Positions 46,088-56,090 are shown, counted from the stretch's first letter. The stretch: DNA of 64,000 nucleotides from Candidatus Thiodiazotropha sp. (ex Epidulcina cf. delphinae) (GCA_025656455.1 JAHXHS010000021.1:1-64000); one strand, 5' to 3'. Notes: generated by a model from the sequence alone, not told the origin. Numbers and translations: made by a program.

Positions 46088-47131
46088 GTGCCAAATATGC
46101 GTGTATTAGGTATAGAGACATCTTGCGATGAGACCGGGGTGGCGATTTTCGACACCGGAGAGGGCCTGCTTGCCCATGCCCTGCATAGCCAGGTTGAGCT
46201 GCATGCCGCCTATGGCGGGGTGGTGCCGGAACTTGCTTCCCGGGATCATGTGCGCAAGGTGCTGCCGCTGATTCGCCAGCTTCTGACGGATGCGGGGATT
46301 CAGGCCGATTCACTGGGCGGCGTTGCCTACACGGCCGGTCCCGGTCTGGTGGGGGCGTTGCTGGTGGGGGCCTCGGTGGGGCGCAGCCTGGCCTGGTCCT
46401 GGGGCATTCCCGCCGTTGCGGTGCACCATATGGAAGGGCATCTGTTGGCGCCGATGCTGGAGCATGAACCGCCCCCGTTCCCTTTCATCGCGATGTTGGT
46501 TTCCGGCGGTCACACCCAACTGGTGGAGGTGGAAGGGATCGGACGCTATCAACTACTGGGTGATTCCCTCGATGACGCCGCTGGCGAGGCCTTTGACAAG
46601 ACCGCGAAGTTATTGGGATTGCCCTACCCTGGGGGACCTGAACTGGCCAGTCTGGCGGAACAGGGCGATGCCTCGCGTTACCGTTTTCCCCGGCCGATGA
46701 CCGATCGTCCAGGTCTCGATTTCAGCTTCAGCGGCCTGAAGACCTTCGCCCTCAATACCCTGCAGGATGCAACTAGACAGGAGGGGGGGACCGTCTCCTG
46801 CCAGACCCGGGCGGATATCGCCCGCGCCTTCGAGGAGGCGGTGGTGGATACCTTGCTGATCAAGTGTCGTCGCGCCGTCAGGCAGTCGGGCATCAAGACC
46901 CTGGTCTTGGCGGGGGGGGTGAGCGCCAATCGACGGCTGCGCCAGCGTATTGACGAGATGATGAGCAAAGAGGGCGGGGCGGCCTACTACCCGCGGCCGG
47001 CGTTCTGCACCGACAACGGGGCGATGATCGCCTATGCCGGTTGCCAACGGTTAGCGGCCGGTGAAGCCGAGGCGCTGCGCTTTTCGGTTCGGCCTCGCTG
47101 GCCGATGGAGGATTTGGCCATTCGCGTTTGA
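46088..47131 (+). CDS. tsaD: tRNA N6-threonylcarbamoyladenosine synthase subunit TsaD
   Basis: 347 residues. Kae1/Gcp fold with metal-binding HHMEGHL (about 114-120), [15 protein letters not shown], and the C-terminal [12 protein letters not shown] motif. It transfers the threonylcarbamoyl group to A37 of ANN-decoding tRNAs with TsaB and TsaE. The start is taken as GTG 46088-46090 because AGGAA lies five to six bases upstream; an ATG at 46097 ([13 protein letters not shown]) would also fit the family N-terminus. Divergent from rpsU, as in most gammaproteobacteria. Confidence 0.96.
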   Translation: MPNMRVLGIETSCDETGVAIFDTGEGLLAHALHSQVELHAAYGGVVPELASRDHVRKVLPLIRQLLTDAGIQADSLGGVAYTAGPGLVGALLVGASVGRSLAWSWGIPAVAVHHMEGHLLAPMLEHEPPPFPFIAMLVSGGHTQLVEVEGIGRYQLLGDSLDDAAGEAFDKTAKLLGLPYPGGPELASLAEQGDASRYRFPRPMTDRPGLDFSFSGLKTFALNTLQDATRQEGGTVSCQTRADIARAFEEAVVDTLLIKCRRAVRQSGIKTLVLAGGVSANRRLRQRIDEMMSKEGGAAYYPRPAFCTDNGAMIAYAGCQRLAAGEAEALRFSVRPRWPMEDLAIRV

Positions 47132-47193
47132 TTTGCGGCAATAGCTAATTTTCTCGAATAACCAAGGGATTATCATCCAGCAGGAAAGAAAGA

Positions 47194-47285
47194 CTCTCGC
47201 AAAGACGCCAAGATCGCCAAGTAAAAAAATAAACACACTAAAAGCAATAAGTTATAACTTTGCGAGCTTGGCGTCTTTGCGAGAG
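47194..47285. repeat. CGCAAAG-type palindromic repeat, copy 3
   Basis: CTCTCGCAAAGACGCCAAG (47194-47212) and its exact inverse (47267-47285) form 19-bp arms around a 54-base AT-rich centre. It lies between tsaD and epmB, whose 3' ends converge, and may serve as a bidirectional stop or mRNA-stabilising hairpin. Confidence 0.7.
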
Positions 47286-47343
47286 AAGTGTCTTGTTTCC
47301 TAGGTAGTCTTCATCTGGAAACACGCATTTTTTTAAAGCCACG

Positions 47344-48426
47344 TCATCCCGGCGTATGCCGGGACCCAGGGAGTTCAACGACTGACTGGAACGGGGTCTT
47401 CGAATCCTCTCCCGCTATCTCGCGCACCATCTTCGGCATCAGGTAGCCAGGAAGCTTTGCGTGTAGTTGTCGTTGCAGCCTTAGGATGACCGACTCGTCC
47501 AGGTCAAAATGGGCGGCTCCGGCAACCCGGTCGAGCAGATGCAGATAGTAGGGCATGACGCCGATTTCGAATAAGCGCTTGCTGAGTCTCGCCAGGGTTT
47601 CGGAATCGTCATTCACACCTTTCAGCAACACCGATTGGTTCAGCAGGCGGGTCCCTGCTTCAGTCAGCTTTTGGCATCCGTGCTCGACGGCCGGCGACAG
47701 CTCGTTGGGGTGATTGGCGTGTATCACCGTTACGGTGCTGAGGCGACAGCTCTGCAGCAGTCCGGTCAATTCAGGGGTGATGCGTTGCGGCAGGACAACG
47801 GGGAGGCGGGTGTGCAGGCGCAGACGCTTCAGCTGGGGCAGGCCCTGCAGTTGCTCCAGCCATGCCTTGAGTCTATGGTCACTGATCATCAGGGGGTCGC
47901 CGCCACTGAAGATCACCTCCTCAATCGATGGGTCGGCCTTCAGGTAGTCGAGGATCTCCCGCCACTGCCGGGGGGTGGCCGTGCCGCCGGTATAAGGGTA
48001 GTGCCGCCGGAAGCAGTAGCGGCAGTGCACCGCGCAGGCCCCGGTTGCGATGATCAGGGCGCGGCCATGGTATTTATGCAGCAGTCCGGGGCTGCCCTTG
48101 GCATGCCGATCGCCGACCGGGTCAGCGCAGAAGCCGGGGGTCGGCGCCATTTCCCTGCTGTCCGGCATGACTTGCCGCAGTAATGGATCGTCTGGATCCC
48201 CTTTGCGCATCAGCGTGGCGAACTCCCTGGGCACCCGTAAGGCGAATTGCCGGTCGGCGTGGGCGGTGTCCGCCAGGGCCGACGGATCGATTTCCAGATA
48301 GGCCAGCAGGCTGGGCAGATCGGTGAATGCCTGGGCCAGCGCCTGCCGCCATGCGGGTCTCTGCACAGCGGACGCTCTCTCAGGTATGATGTGCGCCGCA
48401 ATCGAACTGTTTCGTGAGGATGACAT
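47344..48426 (-). CDS. epmB: EF-P lysine 2,3-aminomutase EpmB
   Basis: 360 residues. Radical-SAM site CxxxCxxC in [28 protein letters not shown], and the lysine 2,3-aminomutase pattern [15 protein letters not shown] and [10 protein letters not shown]. EpmB converts free lysine to (R)-beta-lysine for transfer to EF-P by EpmA. The N-terminus [19 protein letters not shown] aligns with the start of other EpmB proteins, supporting the ATG at 48424-48426. That codon overlaps the efp start codon on the other strand by two bases; a GTG at 48364-48366 is a less likely start. The efp promoter lies inside this gene. Confidence 0.93.
   Translation of the reverse strand: MSSSRNSSIAAHIIPERASAVQRPAWRQALAQAFTDLPSLLAYLEIDPSALADTAHADRQFALRVPREFATLMRKGDPDDPLLRQVMPDSREMAPTPGFCADPVGDRHAKGSPGLLHKYHGRALIIATGACAVHCRYCFRRHYPYTGGTATPRQWREILDYLKADPSIEEVIFSGGDPLMISDHRLKAWLEQLQGLPQLKRLRLHTRLPVVLPQRITPELTGLLQSCRLSTVTVIHANHPNELSPAVEHGCQKLTEAGTRLLNQSVLLKGVNDDSETLARLSKRLFEIGVMPYYLHLLDRVAGAAHFDLDESVILRLQRQLHAKLPGYLMPKMVREIAGEDSKTPFQSVVELPGSRHTPG
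48362..48390 (+). promoter_or_regulatory. Putative efp promoter inside epmB 5' end
   Basis: TGCACA (48362-48367, four matches to TTGACA) and TATGAT (48385-48390) are 17 bp apart, 34 bp upstream of the efp ATG. Because epmB and efp start codons overlap on opposite strands, efp must use a promoter within the epmB coding region and vice versa. Confidence 0.5.
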
Positions 48427-48997
48427 GGCTAGCTATAGCACCAATGAGTTTAAGGGCGGTCTGAAAATCATGATGGATGGGGATCCCTGCTCCATTATTG
48501 AAAACGAATTCGTCAAGCCTGGCAAAGGCCAGGCCTTCAACCGGGTCAAGATCCGCAATCTCAAGACAGGCCGAGTGTTGGAAAAGACCTTCAAATCGGG
48601 CGAATCGGTGGAAGGGGCGGATGTGCATGAGACCGACTTGCAGTATCTCTACAATGACGGCGAATTCTGGCACTTCATGGATCCGCAGAGTTTCGAACAG
48701 GTCAGCGCCGATCAGGCGGCGGTCGGTGAGAGCGCCAAGTGGCTGAAAGAGCAGGATAGTTGTCTGGTCACCCTGTGGAATGGCTCCCCGATCATTGTCG
48801 AGCCGCCCAAATTTGTGGTGTTGAACATTACCGATACCGATCCGGGCCTGAAGGGGGATACTTCGGGGAGCGGCGGCAAGCCGGCTACCCTGGAGACCGG
48901 GGCCGTGGTGCGGGTGCCGCTGTTTGTGCAGATCGGTGAGGCGATCAAGGTGGATACCCGCACAGGGGAGTATGTCTCCCGCGCCAAGGAAGATTAG
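48425..48997 (+). CDS. efp: Elongation factor P
   Basis: 190 residues. Begins [21 protein letters not shown] and has the modified-loop sequence [10 protein letters not shown] with Lys34 at the lysylation position; three OB-like domains and the C-terminal [33 protein letters not shown] relieves ribosome stalling at polyproline. Lys34 plus adjacent epmA and epmB predict beta-lysylation of this EF-P. The longer frame to 48323 is disregarded; GTGAGGA precedes the chosen ATG. Confidence 0.97.
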   Translation: MASYSTNEFKGGLKIMMDGDPCSIIENEFVKPGKGQAFNRVKIRNLKTGRVLEKTFKSGESVEGADVHETDLQYLYNDGEFWHFMDPQSFEQVSADQAAVGESAKWLKEQDSCLVTLWNGSPIIVEPPKFVVLNITDTDPGLKGDTSGSGGKPATLETGAVVRVPLFVQIGEAIKVDTRTGEYVSRAKED

Positions 48998-49009
48998 TCC
49001 TTATATTTT

Positions 49010-49993
49010 ATGACTCAGTCGGACACCTGGCGCCCGTCAGCCTCGCTCGGGATGATCCGGGCCAGGGCAGAGATGCTGAGTCGCATCCGTGAGTTTTTCC
49101 GCCAGGCCGGCGTGCTCGAAGTGGAGTCGCCGGTCTGCTCGCGCTACGGCGTGACGGATCCCGCCATCGATAGTTTCGCTGCCCGATATACCGGGCCTGG
49201 AGCGGCCCAGGGACTGGATCTGTTTCTGCAGACCTCTCCCGAATTTCCCATGAAAAGGTTATTGGCGGCCGGTAGCGGGCCGATCTATCAGCTCTGCAAG
49301 GTATTCCGAAACGGTGAACTGGGACGTCGTCACAATCCCGAGTTCAGCCTGCTGGAGTGGTATCGGCCGGGCTACGATCACCACTGGTTGATGGAGGAGG
49401 TGGCCGACCTGATCAACCGCCTTGTCGAAACGCCGTTACCGGTCGAGAAGCTGACCTATGGCGAGGCCTTCGAACAGACGTTGGGCTTGAATCCTCACCT
49501 GGCAGGCATCGACCCGTTGCGTCGCTGCGCAATCGAACAGGGTATATCTGGCGCCGGGGAGCTGATCATCGACCACCGGGACGGCTGGCTCGATCTGCTG
49601 TTGAGCCACCTGATCGAGCCCGGACTGGGTGAAAACGGCATGACTTTCCTTTATGACTACCCGGCCAGTCAGGCGGCGCTGGCAAGGGTGAGAGGGGGGA
49701 CGCCTGCCGTGGCGGAGCGCTTCGAGCTCTATCTGTCGGGGATGGAGATTGCCAATGGCTTCCATGAACTGACCGATGGCCGGGAGCAACGGCGACGCTT
49801 CGTGGAAGATAACCGGCGGCGTCGAGAGTCGGGGCGGCCGGTCATCCCGATGGATGAATCACTGCTCGCCGCGCTCGCTGCCGGCATGCCGGCATGCGCC
49901 GGTGTTGCGTTGGGCATCGACCGTCTACTCATGTTTCTAACGGGATGCAACGATATCCGTCAGGTCCTCGCGTTCGATATCAGTCGGGCCTGA
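49010..49993 (+). CDS. epmA: EF-P-lysine ligase EpmA
   Basis: 327 residues. A truncated class II lysyl-tRNA synthetase (PoxA/GenX) without an anticodon-binding domain. Motif 2 FRNGELGRRHNPEFSLLEWY and motif 3 GVALGIDRLLMFLTG are clear, and LQTSPEFPMKRLLAAG precedes them. It attaches beta-lysine to Lys34 of EF-P. Situated 12 bp after efp, so probably co-transcribed. Together with epmB the modification pathway is complete in 2.7 kb. Confidence 0.96.
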   Translation: MTQSDTWRPSASLGMIRARAEMLSRIREFFRQAGVLEVESPVCSRYGVTDPAIDSFAARYTGPGAAQGLDLFLQTSPEFPMKRLLAAGSGPIYQLCKVFRNGELGRRHNPEFSLLEWYRPGYDHHWLMEEVADLINRLVETPLPVEKLTYGEAFEQTLGLNPHLAGIDPLRRCAIEQGISGAGELIIDHRDGWLDLLLSHLIEPGLGENGMTFLYDYPASQAALARVRGGTPAVAERFELYLSGMEIANGFHELTDGREQRRRFVEDNRRRRESGRPVIPMDESLLAALAAGMPACAGVALGIDRLLMFLTGCNDIRQVLAFDISRA

Positions 49994-50174
49994 ACCGGTT
50001 GATCCTTGTCCGTTCTTACCCTGATCAGCACAGGGTAATCCTGTCTTAAACGCGACGGAAGACCTAAGCTTTAAATTAGATTTGTAAGTTCGGTGCGAAT
50101 CGAGGTGTTGTACGGTTCAAGGATATGAACTCAGGGGTCGGTCTTTTTCACCGGGCCATTTGCGCGAAGAGGTT

Positions 50175-51809
50175 ATGGTGACAGGCGACAGGCGCTACCG
50201 GTATGGCATAGCCCTCTACCTGCTGGTGACTCTGGGCATGACGAATGCAGCCGGCATCGTCGTGGAAGCGCAGCGGTTCGTCGTTCCCATTGAATCGGTG
50301 ATTGCCGAGGGGCTGAGCCTCGACTGGCCACAGATAGAACGCTTCTATGAGACTCAGCAGAGCCGCTTTGTCTGGCACCAGGCAGGTCTATTGAGCGATC
50401 AGGGGGAGAAGCTGCTTCGCTGGTTGGCGTCGGCCGGCCTGGAGGGCCTGAGCCCGGGTGACTACCATGTGGATCGCCTGCGGGGTCTGAGCCATCAGGC
50501 CTCACCCGATGCAACGGTGATCAGGGAATTGCTGCTCACGGATGGTTACCTTCGTTTGGCAAGAGATCTGCGCTATGGCCGTTTCGATGCAGCGGCATTG
50601 GACCCTCTTTGGCAGCTACCGACCGATGATTTCGATCCGCTGAATGCGCTGATTACCGCACTTCGGCAGGGTGAATTCGAGCACCTGTTGGCAAACCTGA
50701 GTCCCAGGAGTGAAGCCTATCTCCAGCTCAAGGATGCGTTGGCCCACTATCGCGGGATTCAGCAGAGGGGAGGATGGAGAACGCTGCGGGTCAGTCAGAT
50801 CTTGCGTCCCGGTGATCATCATCCGGCCGTGGCGGCGCTACGTGCAAGGTTAGCCATGGAAACGCCCGCGGGGGGAGAGGAGGCCGCAGGGCCGATGTAT
50901 TACGATCAGGCCCTGGCGGCCTCGGTCAGACATTTTCAGCGACGCCTCGGTCTACAGGATGACGGTGTCGTGGGACCGGCGACCCGACAGGCCCTCAACG
51001 ATCCGGTGGAGACACGCATTGCCCAGATCCGCGCCAATCTGGAGCGCTGGCGCTGGCTGCCCCATGAACTGGAACAACAGCATCTGTTGGTGAATACGGC
51101 GGGCTTTGAGATCGCCCTCATCGACCAGGATCGGGTGGTATTTCACAAACGGACCGTCAACGGGCGGCAAGAGCGTCAAACCCCCTCTTTCGGCAGCCGG
51201 GTGACTCACCTGGTGGTGAATCCCCTGTGGACGGTGCCCAGGTCGATCGCCGTGCAGGATATGTTGCCTAAGCTACAGCAAGACCCAGACTTTCTACAAC
51301 GCCTGCGAATCAGAGTCTACCGCCGCAACGGCGTTCGGTGGGAGGAGGTCGAGCCTGCCGCCATCGATTGGACGCAACATCATCAGGACAACTTTCCCTT
51401 TGTTTTGAAACAGGATGCAGGAGGAGGCAACAGTCTCGGCCGCATCAAGTTTCACATGCCGAACCGGTATCAGATCTACCTTCACGACACCCCGGCGCAG
51501 GGCTTGTTCGAGCACCCGAACAGGGCCTTCAGCTCTGGATGTGTCAGGGTGGAGGCCGCCGATCAGTTGGCGCGGCTGCTGATGCGGCATGCCGGCTTTG
51601 TGGCGCAAGCGTGGTTTACCAAAGCCATGCGCACGGAAGATACCTGGATTGCACCGCTGTCGAAGCCGATGCCGGTCTATCTCACCTATTTCACCAGTTG
51701 GGTGGACAGGGCAGGGGAGGTGCATTTTCGACCCGATATCTATCAACGGGATAGCGATTTGCTGTTGGCTATGAGTGAGCGGGTCGGGCGTATGGCCGCA
51801 CAATACTGA
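50175..51809 (+). CDS. L,D-transpeptidase, YcbB/LdtD type
   Basis: 544 residues from ATG 50175-50177, which is close after GAAGAGG; a TTG 15 bp upstream is less likely, a GTG follows immediately. After a signal or anchor segment (YGIALYLLVTLGMTNAAGIVVEA) there is the LdtD scaffold domain, a peptidoglycan-binding domain (YDQALAASVRHFQRRLGLQDDGVVGPATRQALN) and the YkuD catalytic domain with His in HDTPAQGLFEHPNR and nucleophile Cys in SSGCVRVE (near residue 456). It forms 3-3 cross-links in peptidoglycan. In Escherichia coli, ycbB lies next to the mepK gene, and the same pair occurs here. Confidence 0.94.
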   Translation: MVTGDRRYRYGIALYLLVTLGMTNAAGIVVEAQRFVVPIESVIAEGLSLDWPQIERFYETQQSRFVWHQAGLLSDQGEKLLRWLASAGLEGLSPGDYHVDRLRGLSHQASPDATVIRELLLTDGYLRLARDLRYGRFDAAALDPLWQLPTDDFDPLNALITALRQGEFEHLLANLSPRSEAYLQLKDALAHYRGIQQRGGWRTLRVSQILRPGDHHPAVAALRARLAMETPAGGEEAAGPMYYDQALAASVRHFQRRLGLQDDGVVGPATRQALNDPVETRIAQIRANLERWRWLPHELEQQHLLVNTAGFEIALIDQDRVVFHKRTVNGRQERQTPSFGSRVTHLVVNPLWTVPRSIAVQDMLPKLQQDPDFLQRLRIRVYRRNGVRWEEVEPAAIDWTQHHQDNFPFVLKQDAGGGNSLGRIKFHMPNRYQIYLHDTPAQGLFEHPNRAFSSGCVRVEAADQLARLLMRHAGFVAQAWFTKAMRTEDTWIAPLSKPMPVYLTYFTSWVDRAGEVHFRPDIYQRDSDLLLAMSERVGRMAAQY

Positions 51810-51959
51810 CCCTATTTGAGCGTTGCTCTTTTTTTCTGTGACTCAGGTCACGGGTCTGGCTATGCCTGGCCCGGTTTTGTTAATCTGCGTGTGGAATTTG
51901 TGCCGGCCCTGCCGACAATAGAGACCGACATCACTATTCCCAGGGGTTAACGAGATTCA

Positions 51960-52529
51960 ATGGCGCCGTCCCAACCATTTCTGCATCACCGGCCAAGATT
52001 GAGCAGGAGGCGCTTTGTTGCAGGCTGTGCCTCGATTGTCGGCCTATTCGCCACATCGCCGCTGCTGGCGGCCATTCCTTCCCAACAGAGCCGCACCTTG
52101 GCCTTCAGTCATACCCATACGGGTGAGCGTGAACGGGTCACCTATTGGCGCGACGGCGACTATCTGGCGGAGGGCCTCGGGCTCCTCGATCGTTTGCTGA
52201 GGGATCACCGTAGCGGCGAGCGCACCCAGATGGACAGATCCCTTTTCGACATGCTCTATGCCTTGCAACTCAAGGTGGGTGAGCCCGGCGAATTCGAGAT
52301 CATCTCCGCCTACCGTTCGCCCAAGACCAACGAAATGTTGCGCAACAAGAGCCGGGGAGTGGCGAAACGGAGTCTGCACATGCAGGGCAAGGCGATCGAT
52401 ATCCGCCTCGGCGGCTGTGACCTGAAACGGCTGCGCGATGCGGCTGTTGCGATGAAGGCCGGCGGTGTCGGTTTCTATCCTGGATCCAATTTCATCCATC
52501 TCGATAGGGGGCCGTTTCGCCATTGGTAG
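51960..52529 (+). CDS. MepK/YcbK-like peptidoglycan endopeptidase with Tat signal
   Basis: 189 residues. N-terminal twin-arginine signal LSRRRFVAGCASIVGLFATSPLLA fits the Tat consensus S-R-R-x-F. The rest is a DUF882 / M15-like zinc peptidase: EIISAYRSPKTNEMLR, GVAKRSLHMQGKAIDIRLGG (metal His and Asp), and GVGFYPGSNFIHLDRG (His-x-Asp). MepK cuts L,D-cross-links in murein and allows cell-wall growth. It starts 150 bp after the L,D-transpeptidase gene. The export machinery TatABC is encoded in the same window at 18.2-20 kb. Confidence 0.92.
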   Translation: MAPSQPFLHHRPRLSRRRFVAGCASIVGLFATSPLLAAIPSQQSRTLAFSHTHTGERERVTYWRDGDYLAEGLGLLDRLLRDHRSGERTQMDRSLFDMLYALQLKVGEPGEFEIISAYRSPKTNEMLRNKSRGVAKRSLHMQGKAIDIRLGGCDLKRLRDAAVAMKAGGVGFYPGSNFIHLDRGPFRHW

Positions 52530-52633
52530 CCGATGCGGTCAGCCGTATCGTCGGGTGTTGGGTCGAATCCTCGATCCAGCCGTGCCTGACGATTTTTTCA
52601 TGTTCAAACCGATAACCGTAAACAGAGACAGCG

Positions 52634-53479
52634 ATGCCGGATAAAGAGAGTTCTTACACCCAGAAAGTGACATGGGTGGATGGGCTGGATGCCCACCGAC
52701 AAGAGGTTCGTCAGGCCTACGCCAAGGTGGCGATTGCCGATAGTGAAAACAGCGCCTGTGGCAATGGCTCAAGTTGCTGCGGCGTCGCTGACGATAGTGC
52801 CATCAACACCCTGATTTCGACCCGTCTGGGGTATAGCCTGGAGGATCTTGCCAAAGCGCCGGACGGGGCCGATATGGGGCTGGGCTGCGGCAATCCAGGC
52901 GCAATCGCCTCGTTGCGGCCGGGCGAGATGGTGGTCGATCTCGGTTCGGGCGGTGGCTTCGACTGTTTTCTGGCGGCAGCCGAAGTTGGTGACGAGGGCG
53001 GCGTGATCGGTGTGGATATGACCCCCGACATGGTCTCTAAAGCGCGTGCCAACGCCCTGCGGGGGAAATACGCCAATGTCGAGTTTCGGCTGGGTGAAAT
53101 CGAGCATCTGCCCATTGCTGACGACACGGCTGACGTGATTATCTCAAACTGTGTCATCAATCTCTCGCCCGATAAGGCCCAGGTATTCCGGGATGCCTTT
53201 CGGGTGTTGAAACCGGGCGGGCGGCTCGCCATTTCCGATGTGGTGGCAACCACGGAATTACCAGAGGCGATGCGCAACGATTCGCAATTGATTGCAGGCT
53301 GTATGGGCAATGCATCGTTGATCGAAGCGCTGGAAGGCTTGATGAGGGAGGCAGGATTCATTTCGATATCCATCCAGCCGAAGGATGAATCCCGGGAGTT
53401 CATCCGCGATTGGGCCCCTGGGCTCGGTGTGGAGGAGTATGTGGTCGCCGCCACCATTGAAGCTGTGAAACCAGTTTGA
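52634..53479 (+). CDS. arsM: Arsenite S-adenosylmethionine methyltransferase
   Basis: 281 residues. SAM site VVDLGSGGGFDCFLAAAEVG (100-120); cysteines conserved for As(III) binding are found at Cys48/49 (GSSCCG), Cys85 (GLGCGNP), Cys173 (SNCVINLSPDK) and Cys223 (AGCMGNAS). The sequence 'GLGCGNP...LGSGGGFDCFLAA...NCVINL' is typical of ArsM. It methylates arsenite to volatile or less reactive species. No ars operon is nearby, so it is a stand-alone arsM. A hairpin repeat follows directly. Confidence 0.95.
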   Translation: MPDKESSYTQKVTWVDGLDAHRQEVRQAYAKVAIADSENSACGNGSSCCGVADDSAINTLISTRLGYSLEDLAKAPDGADMGLGCGNPGAIASLRPGEMVVDLGSGGGFDCFLAAAEVGDEGGVIGVDMTPDMVSKARANALRGKYANVEFRLGEIEHLPIADDTADVIISNCVINLSPDKAQVFRDAFRVLKPGGRLAISDVVATTELPEAMRNDSQLIAGCMGNASLIEALEGLMREAGFISISIQPKDESREFIRDWAPGLGVEEYVVAATIEAVKPV

Positions 53480-53490
53480 AAAACTACGAT

Positions 53491-53517
53491 GTAGGGTGCG
53501 GCCCTGCCGCACCCTAC
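53491..53517. repeat. GTAGGGTGCGG hairpin
   Basis: 11-bp arms GTAGGGTGCGG (53491-53501) and CCGCACCCTAC (53507-53517) around CCCTG. It lies between the convergent arsM and psd genes and matches the two hairpins at 38017-38209. Confidence 0.8.
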
Positions 53518-53541
53518 CCAAGATTCCTTGCTAAGCTGAAC

Positions 53542-54444
53542 TCAGGTAACAGCCGCAATGGCTTCACCCATCTTGGTCGCTGTTCCGTTGGTGAAGTCGT
53601 CAACCCACTCAACTGCATCCTTACCGAACAGCAGGATGACCGTGGAGCCCATGTTGAATCGTCCCATCTCATCACCTTTTTCCAAGGCGATGGTGGTTGG
53701 CTCTGGTTGTTGTCCGTAGCGCCAGGTGCGGACGCGTTGGCGCGCGGGGGTGACGGGGCCGGCCCAGACGGTCTCGATGCTGGAGACGAAGATCGCGCCT
53801 ATCAGAATCATCGCCATGGGACCGATGTCTGTGTCGAACAGACTGATCACCCTCTCGTTGCGGGCAAACAGTCTCGGCACTCTTTGGCAGGTGGTTTCAT
53901 TGACGCTGAACAGTCGCCCCGGCACATGCACCATCTTTTTCAATCTCCCTCCACAGGGCATGTGCACCCGGTGGTAGTCGCGGGGTGACAGGTAGATGGT
54001 GGCGAAGCTGCCCGCTTCGAAAAGGCGGCTCATCTCCAGGTCGCCGCCGACCAGCTCGCGCAGGGAATAGTCATGGCCCTTGGCTTGAAACAGGTAGCCA
54101 TCCTCGATCTCTCCGGCCTGGCTCAGGGTGCCGTCGGCCGGACAGGCGATCAGATCATCCTCTTGGGTGACCGGACGAGCTTCAGGGTGTAGGGCGCGAG
54201 TGAAGAAGTCGTTGAAACTGCGGTATTTGGCGGGATCGCTCTCCAGGGCCTCTTGCATGTCGACTCGATACCCATCGATCGCCCGGCGGATCAGCGTCTC
54301 CCTGATCCCTCTTGCCTCGATACGGGTAATGCCGTGCATCAGCCATGACAGCAGATGGTGAGGCAAGAGGTACTGCAGACCGACAAAAAGGGTCGCTGCG
54401 ATCTTCATGGGGGCGCTGTCGCGGGGTGCGGCGGGTCGGTTCAT
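53542..54444 (-). CDS. psd: Phosphatidylserine decarboxylase proenzyme
   Basis: 300 residues, normal length. N-terminal region YLLPHHLLSWLMHGITRIEARGIRETLIRRAI, then ADGTLSQAGEI, SPRDYHRVHMPCGG and the autocleavage site near the C-terminus in NMGSTVILLF (usual form LGST). Self-cleavage at Gly-Ser creates the pyruvoyl cofactor used to decarboxylate phosphatidylserine to phosphatidylethanolamine. Met replaces Leu before GST, a conservative change. Inner-membrane associated. Adjacent upstream gene is transcribed in the same direction with a 52-bp gap. Confidence 0.96.
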   Translation of the reverse strand: MNRPAAPRDSAPMKIAATLFVGLQYLLPHHLLSWLMHGITRIEARGIRETLIRRAIDGYRVDMQEALESDPAKYRSFNDFFTRALHPEARPVTQEDDLIACPADGTLSQAGEIEDGYLFQAKGHDYSLRELVGGDLEMSRLFEAGSFATIYLSPRDYHRVHMPCGGRLKKMVHVPGRLFSVNETTCQRVPRLFARNERVISLFDTDIGPMAMILIGAIFVSSIETVWAGPVTPARQRVRTWRYGQQPEPTTIALEKGDEMGRFNMGSTVILLFGKDAVEWVDDFTNGTATKMGEAIAAVT

Positions 54445-54496
54445 CCGGATATCACCAATCGGTATTGAGACACTACGCTGCTGGTCCGATCGGGGG

Positions 54497-55684
54497 TCAT
54501 CCGTCTGATGACAGGGCCTGCTGTACAGCCGTCAGGGCGGCCCCGGTAGTGATCGGTGCATTCAGGTCGCTCAGTACGGCCTCCAGGGCGCCGACGCAAA
54601 GCAGGATATTCTCGGCCCTGGCGCTGTGTCCCATCAGGCCGATTCGCCAGACCTTGCCTGCCAGGGCGCCGAGACCGGCGCCGATTTCCAGGTTGTATTC
54701 ATTCAGCAAGCGGCCGCGTACGGTGGCATCATCCACGCCTTGTGGAATGGAGACGGCATTGAGCTGTGGCAGCCGATGGGATTCATCGACGATGAAACTG
54801 AGCCCCATTGCCTCGAGTCCCGCCTTGAGTGTGGTGTGCATTTTGTTGTGGCGCGCCCAGGCATTCTCCACTCCCTCCTGCTGCAGGATGCATAGCGACT
54901 CATGCAGACCGTACAAGGCATTCACCGGCGCGGTATGGTGATAGGCGCGTTTTTGGCCGCTGCCCCAGTAGCCCATCACCAGATTCAGATCGAGAAACCA
55001 GCTTTGCACCTTACGTTGCCGGTTGCGGACCTTCTCCAAGGCTCTCTCGTTGAAGCTGATGGGAGAGATGCCGGGGGTGCAAGATAGGCATTTCTGCGTG
55101 CCTGAGTAGATGGTGTCGATCTCCCATTCGTCAACCCTCAGTTCGCTGCCGCCCAGGGAAGTCACCGCGTCTACGATGGTGAGGCAGTCGTGTCGATGGG
55201 CGAGTTCGACCAGCTCCTTTACGTCGGATCGAGCCCCGGTAGAGGTCTCGGCATGGACAAAGGCAAGGATCTTGGCGTCGCTGTGACTCGCGAGTGCAGC
55301 CTCGACCTTTTCCAGGCTGACCGCCTTGCCCCACTCATCCTCGACCATTACCGGCACACCACCGCAACGTTCCACATTCTCTTTCATGCGACCGCCAAAC
55401 ACCCCGTTTTGACAGACGACCACCTTGTCGCCCGGTTCCACCAGGTTGGCGAAACAGGTCTCCATTCCGGCCGACCCTGGGGCTGAGACAGGCATGGTCA
55501 AGGGATTTTCGGTTTGAAATGTCTCTTGAAGCAATGCTTTGGTCTGCTCCATCATCTCCACGAAGACCGGGTCCAGATGGCCGATGGTGGGTCGCGACAG
55601 GGCCTCGAGTATGCGTGGATGTACATCGGATGGACCTGGGCCCATCAGGGTGCGCACAGGTGGATTGAAACTTGGTGTTGTCAT
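54497..55684 (-). CDS. Class V aminotransferase, alanine/serine-glyoxylate type
   Basis: 395 residues. PLP-dependent fold type I; start PPVRTLMGPGPSDVHPRILEALSRPTIGHLDP, PGSAGMETCFANLVEPGD, AETSTGARSDVKELVELAHRHDCLTIVDAVTSLGGSELRVDEWEIDTIYSGTQKCLSC with PLP Lys in GTQK, and RIGLMGHSARAENI near the end. Closest to alanine-glyoxylate or serine-pyruvate aminotransferases; exact donor is not determined from the sequence. These enzymes deal with glyoxylate from photorespiratory-like or glycine metabolism. Start ATG 55682-55684. Confidence 0.92.
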   Translation of the reverse strand: MTTPSFNPPVRTLMGPGPSDVHPRILEALSRPTIGHLDPVFVEMMEQTKALLQETFQTENPLTMPVSAPGSAGMETCFANLVEPGDKVVVCQNGVFGGRMKENVERCGGVPVMVEDEWGKAVSLEKVEAALASHSDAKILAFVHAETSTGARSDVKELVELAHRHDCLTIVDAVTSLGGSELRVDEWEIDTIYSGTQKCLSCTPGISPISFNERALEKVRNRQRKVQSWFLDLNLVMGYWGSGQKRAYHHTAPVNALYGLHESLCILQQEGVENAWARHNKMHTTLKAGLEAMGLSFIVDESHRLPQLNAVSIPQGVDDATVRGRLLNEYNLEIGAGLGALAGKVWRIGLMGHSARAENILLCVGALEAVLSDLNAPITTGAALTAVQQALSSDG

Positions 55685-56090
55685 GCGAATGCCTTTGGTT
55701 ATTGCTTTGAATCCGAGGTCTCCGGTGTTCGTGTGGGCCGGAGTGGCCTGCGGTTTAAGGCTGCAGAGTATAAGTGGCGATTCGATTCGGCATCAAGCTC
55801 GGTTTGATTCTCCTCCGCTAAACCGGTCCGTTTTCCACCCTTTTTTTGCCCGACTGAAATGGTCGGGCATGTATTTCCGTGGCAGTTCTGGCTTAAATGT
55901 TTTTCCCTGGTATTATCCCCCTTCGTCCGAATTAGTCGTTATTTGCCTAAATTTGAGTTGTTTCAGGTGCTTGAGTGCAAGTGGCCGCGATTTGTGAAGC
56001 TGATCAGTCTGATATGTGATCCAGTTCCTCATAGGAAGACAGGGTATGCCGTTAGCCTATGCAGGAATGACGGAACCGAGGCCACGGGTA
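55685..56090. other. 406-bp gap, no supported gene
   Basis: No repeat and no clear promoter. The stretch 56016-56090 stays open in frame with the following lipoprotein but looks like leader rather than protein; the lipoprotein signal begins at 56091. Confidence 0.5.

Noticed and set aside
50018..50038. TACCCTG/CAGGGTA hairpin after epmA as a terminator
   Set aside because: It has a short stem and no T-tract.
51818..51836. GAGC-GTT-GCTC plus T-run after the L,D-transpeptidase gene as a terminator
   Set aside because: The stem is only four base pairs; too weak to list.
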